A stretch of 39,444 bases of DNA. It comes from Alphaproteobacteria bacterium (GTDB lineage Bacteria; Pseudomonadota; Alphaproteobacteria; JAEULC01). Within the stretch, counting starts at the first letter, position 1. Every line of letters begins with the position of its first letter. Made by a program: the position numbers and the translations under genes. The notes beneath the pieces are model-generated. The model did not search any database, was not told the DNA's origin, and saw only the letters and a list, made by a program, of their open reading frames with translations. Below are positions 38,400 to 39,444 of this stretch, piece by piece. Location of the stretch: contig JADLEG010000055.1 in assembly GCA_020846275.1 (NCBI GenBank), positions 1-39,444 on the forward strand. Direction: 5' to 3'.

Positions 38400-39197
38400 G
38401 TGGAAACATTCATGCGCTGGGCGGTTGCGCTAACTGCCTTAGGCCTATTCATTCTGGGAGCATGGCTCGCCTCTACTGACAAGACCGCGTCCGCAACGGC
38501 AGCGTTCGGCGCAGCGATGATGTGCTTGATCATTGTCTTTTTGGCACGGTTCAAGACGTTCCAAGGTTTTGGCATCAAAGCCGAGATGTGGGACGACACG
38601 CAGCGAGAGGCCGCGCATTTGATCAAAATCCTTCGTGGGTACAACGCTGGCCTAGGGAAGCTGTTCATCACCTTGGCGGCCCGAACGGGACGATGGAATA
38701 GCGGCCTATCTAATCGTGAGCTCGATGACGCAGTGAACAGTGCCGAGGGCATGATGCGTGCGGCAGCAGTGAGTCCGGGCGAGATCGAGGACGCAAAAGC
38801 CGAGTACTACCGACTAACATTGATCGATATGGCTCGTCCTCTAAATGAGGCAATTGGCAAATGCATTGATGCCAGCTTGAAAATTATAGCAAAAGAGCTC
38901 GAACAATTTCCTCAGCCGATTCAAGCTGCGGATCCTGCGTATGCAACACTGATAGAACGTTGGCGCAGGGTCCATGCGGAAAGGAATTCATTGCGCGAGA
39001 TACACAGCGCTGGAGCAATAACAGGCATTGCCGATCATCTGGAGCAATTCCTCGCTAAATCCGAGTTCATCAATCAAGCCGACAAAGCTCGAATCCCAGA
39101 CGAACACCGCGAGCGGCTTGCGGACATTCGAGCGTTTGCCCAGGAGAAGCGGTTGCGTCGGCCGGAGATTTGGTTCGCGGAAAAGGATGACGAATAG
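38400..39197 (+). CDS. Two-helix membrane protein of unknown function
   Basis: About 265 residues. Two N-terminal membrane helices (about residues 6-25 and 34-52) are joined by a short polar loop; a large soluble helical domain follows, starting FKTFQGFGIKAEMWDDTQ and probably cytoplasmic. I recognise no enzyme motif. Start GTG 38400 is chosen because GAGAGG lies 8 nt upstream; TTG 38379, GTG 38391 and ATG 38412 are alternatives. Codon use is clearly more A+T rich than in the core genes, suggesting transfer. Its TAG directly abuts the stop of convergent holA. Confidence 0.7.
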   Translation: METFMRWAVALTALGLFILGAWLASTDKTASATAAFGAAMMCLIIVFLARFKTFQGFGIKAEMWDDTQREAAHLIKILRGYNAGLGKLFITLAARTGRWNSGLSNRELDDAVNSAEGMMRAAAVSPGEIEDAKAEYYRLTLIDMARPLNEAIGKCIDASLKIIAKELEQFPQPIQAADPAYATLIERWRRVHAERNSLREIHSAGAITGIADHLEQFLAKSEFINQADKARIPDEHRERLADIRAFAQEKRLRRPEIWFAEKDDE

Positions 39198-39444
39198 TCA
39201 AACGCTGATAGCCGCCGCGCGCGCGACTGCCGCCAGCTCCAGGAACACGCGCTCGCTTAAGAGCTGGTCGGGCTGGCCGGTCTCCTTGCAGCGAAGCTCC
39301 GCTTCGGTCACGCGGTCCAGCGCGTCGGCCAGGCGCTTGCCGCGCCAGACCTGGAGCTGGGCGCGGAAGGCGCGCTCGCGCTTGAAGAACAGCGGCGGGC
39401 GCAGGCCGCGCACGGCGCTGTCCATCGGCTCGCCGGCCTCGACC
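39198..39444 (-). CDS. holA: DNA polymerase III delta subunit, C-terminal part (runs off the window)
   Basis: Only the last 81 or so codons are present; the frame is open through the right edge and the N-terminus lies outside. RGLRPPLFFKRERAFRAQLQVW followed by an acidic helix with CKETGQPDQLLSERVFLELA is the C-terminal pattern of HolA, the clamp-loader delta subunit. In alphaproteobacteria holA commonly lies close to parB in the convergent orientation, which supports the assignment. The Met at 39425 is internal. Confidence 0.82.
   Translation of the reverse strand, partial: VEAGEPMDSAVRGLRPPLFFKRERAFRAQLQVWRGKRLADALDRVTEAELRCKETGQPDQLLSERVFLELAAVARAAAISV

Overview
This is a 39.4 kb stretch of high-GC DNA whose gene content and order mark it as the origin-proximal part of an alphaproteobacterial chromosome. 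A Rhodospirillales-like organism is an inference from synteny; no rRNA is present to test it. The framework matches the known alphaproteobacterial order: hisE-F-A-H-B, hslVU, xre/smr, mltA, a Tim44-like gene, fxsA, secB, dnaQ, coaE, maf, ppsR, a probable replication origin, hemE-hemH-hemJ, rho, and further on mnmE, mnmG, rsmG, parA, parB and holA. I see no tRNA, rRNA, CRISPR array or insertion sequence.

Layout. 20-3570 (minus): histidine genes hisB, a DUF2628 membrane protein, hisH, hisA, hisF, hisE. 3704-5008: a lipoprotein-like trypsin-fold protease lying between the normally adjacent divergent hisB and hslV. 5105-6976: hslVU with a heat-shock-like promoter. 6992-7668: a VapBC toxin-antitoxin pair. 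7723-8669: xre and smr. 8644-14438: an apparent catabolic insertion (lutABC, a divergent GntR/FCD regulator, a GH88 unsaturated-uronyl hydrolase, a DHDPS/NAL-family lyase). 14435-18366: mltA, Tim44-like, fxsA, a histidine phosphatase, secB. 18391-21125 (minus): ppsR-maf-coaE-dnaQ, without the aroE commonly found in this cluster.

The interval 21126-21514, between divergent ppsR and hemE, is the best oriC candidate. It has a TGATCCACA box like the Caulobacter DnaA G-box, a second inverted copy of its core, three GANTC sites, a strong dyad and an A+T-richer flank. It is followed by the heme genes, rho with an unusual basic insertion, a DHCW-type cupin, and a block of redox and repair genes (quinone oxidoreductase, dienelactone hydrolase, Ogt, DUF255 thioredoxin-like protein, 2Fe-2S ferredoxin). 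A cruciform-forming palindromic repeat lies at 27831-27930.

The right end holds mnmE-mnmG-rsmG-parA-parB with two perfect parS palindromes: one intergenic before mnmG, one inside the rsmG reading frame. ParA and ParB with these sites form the chromosome segregation system. Between parB and holA, normally close neighbours, lies an insertion: a glutathione S-transferase, a hairpin-rich non-coding-looking stretch ending in a strong terminator, and a low-GC pair encoding an AT-hook/ribbon-helix-helix-like small protein and a two-helix membrane protein of unknown function. That pair and the structured region upstream are the least explained part of the window.
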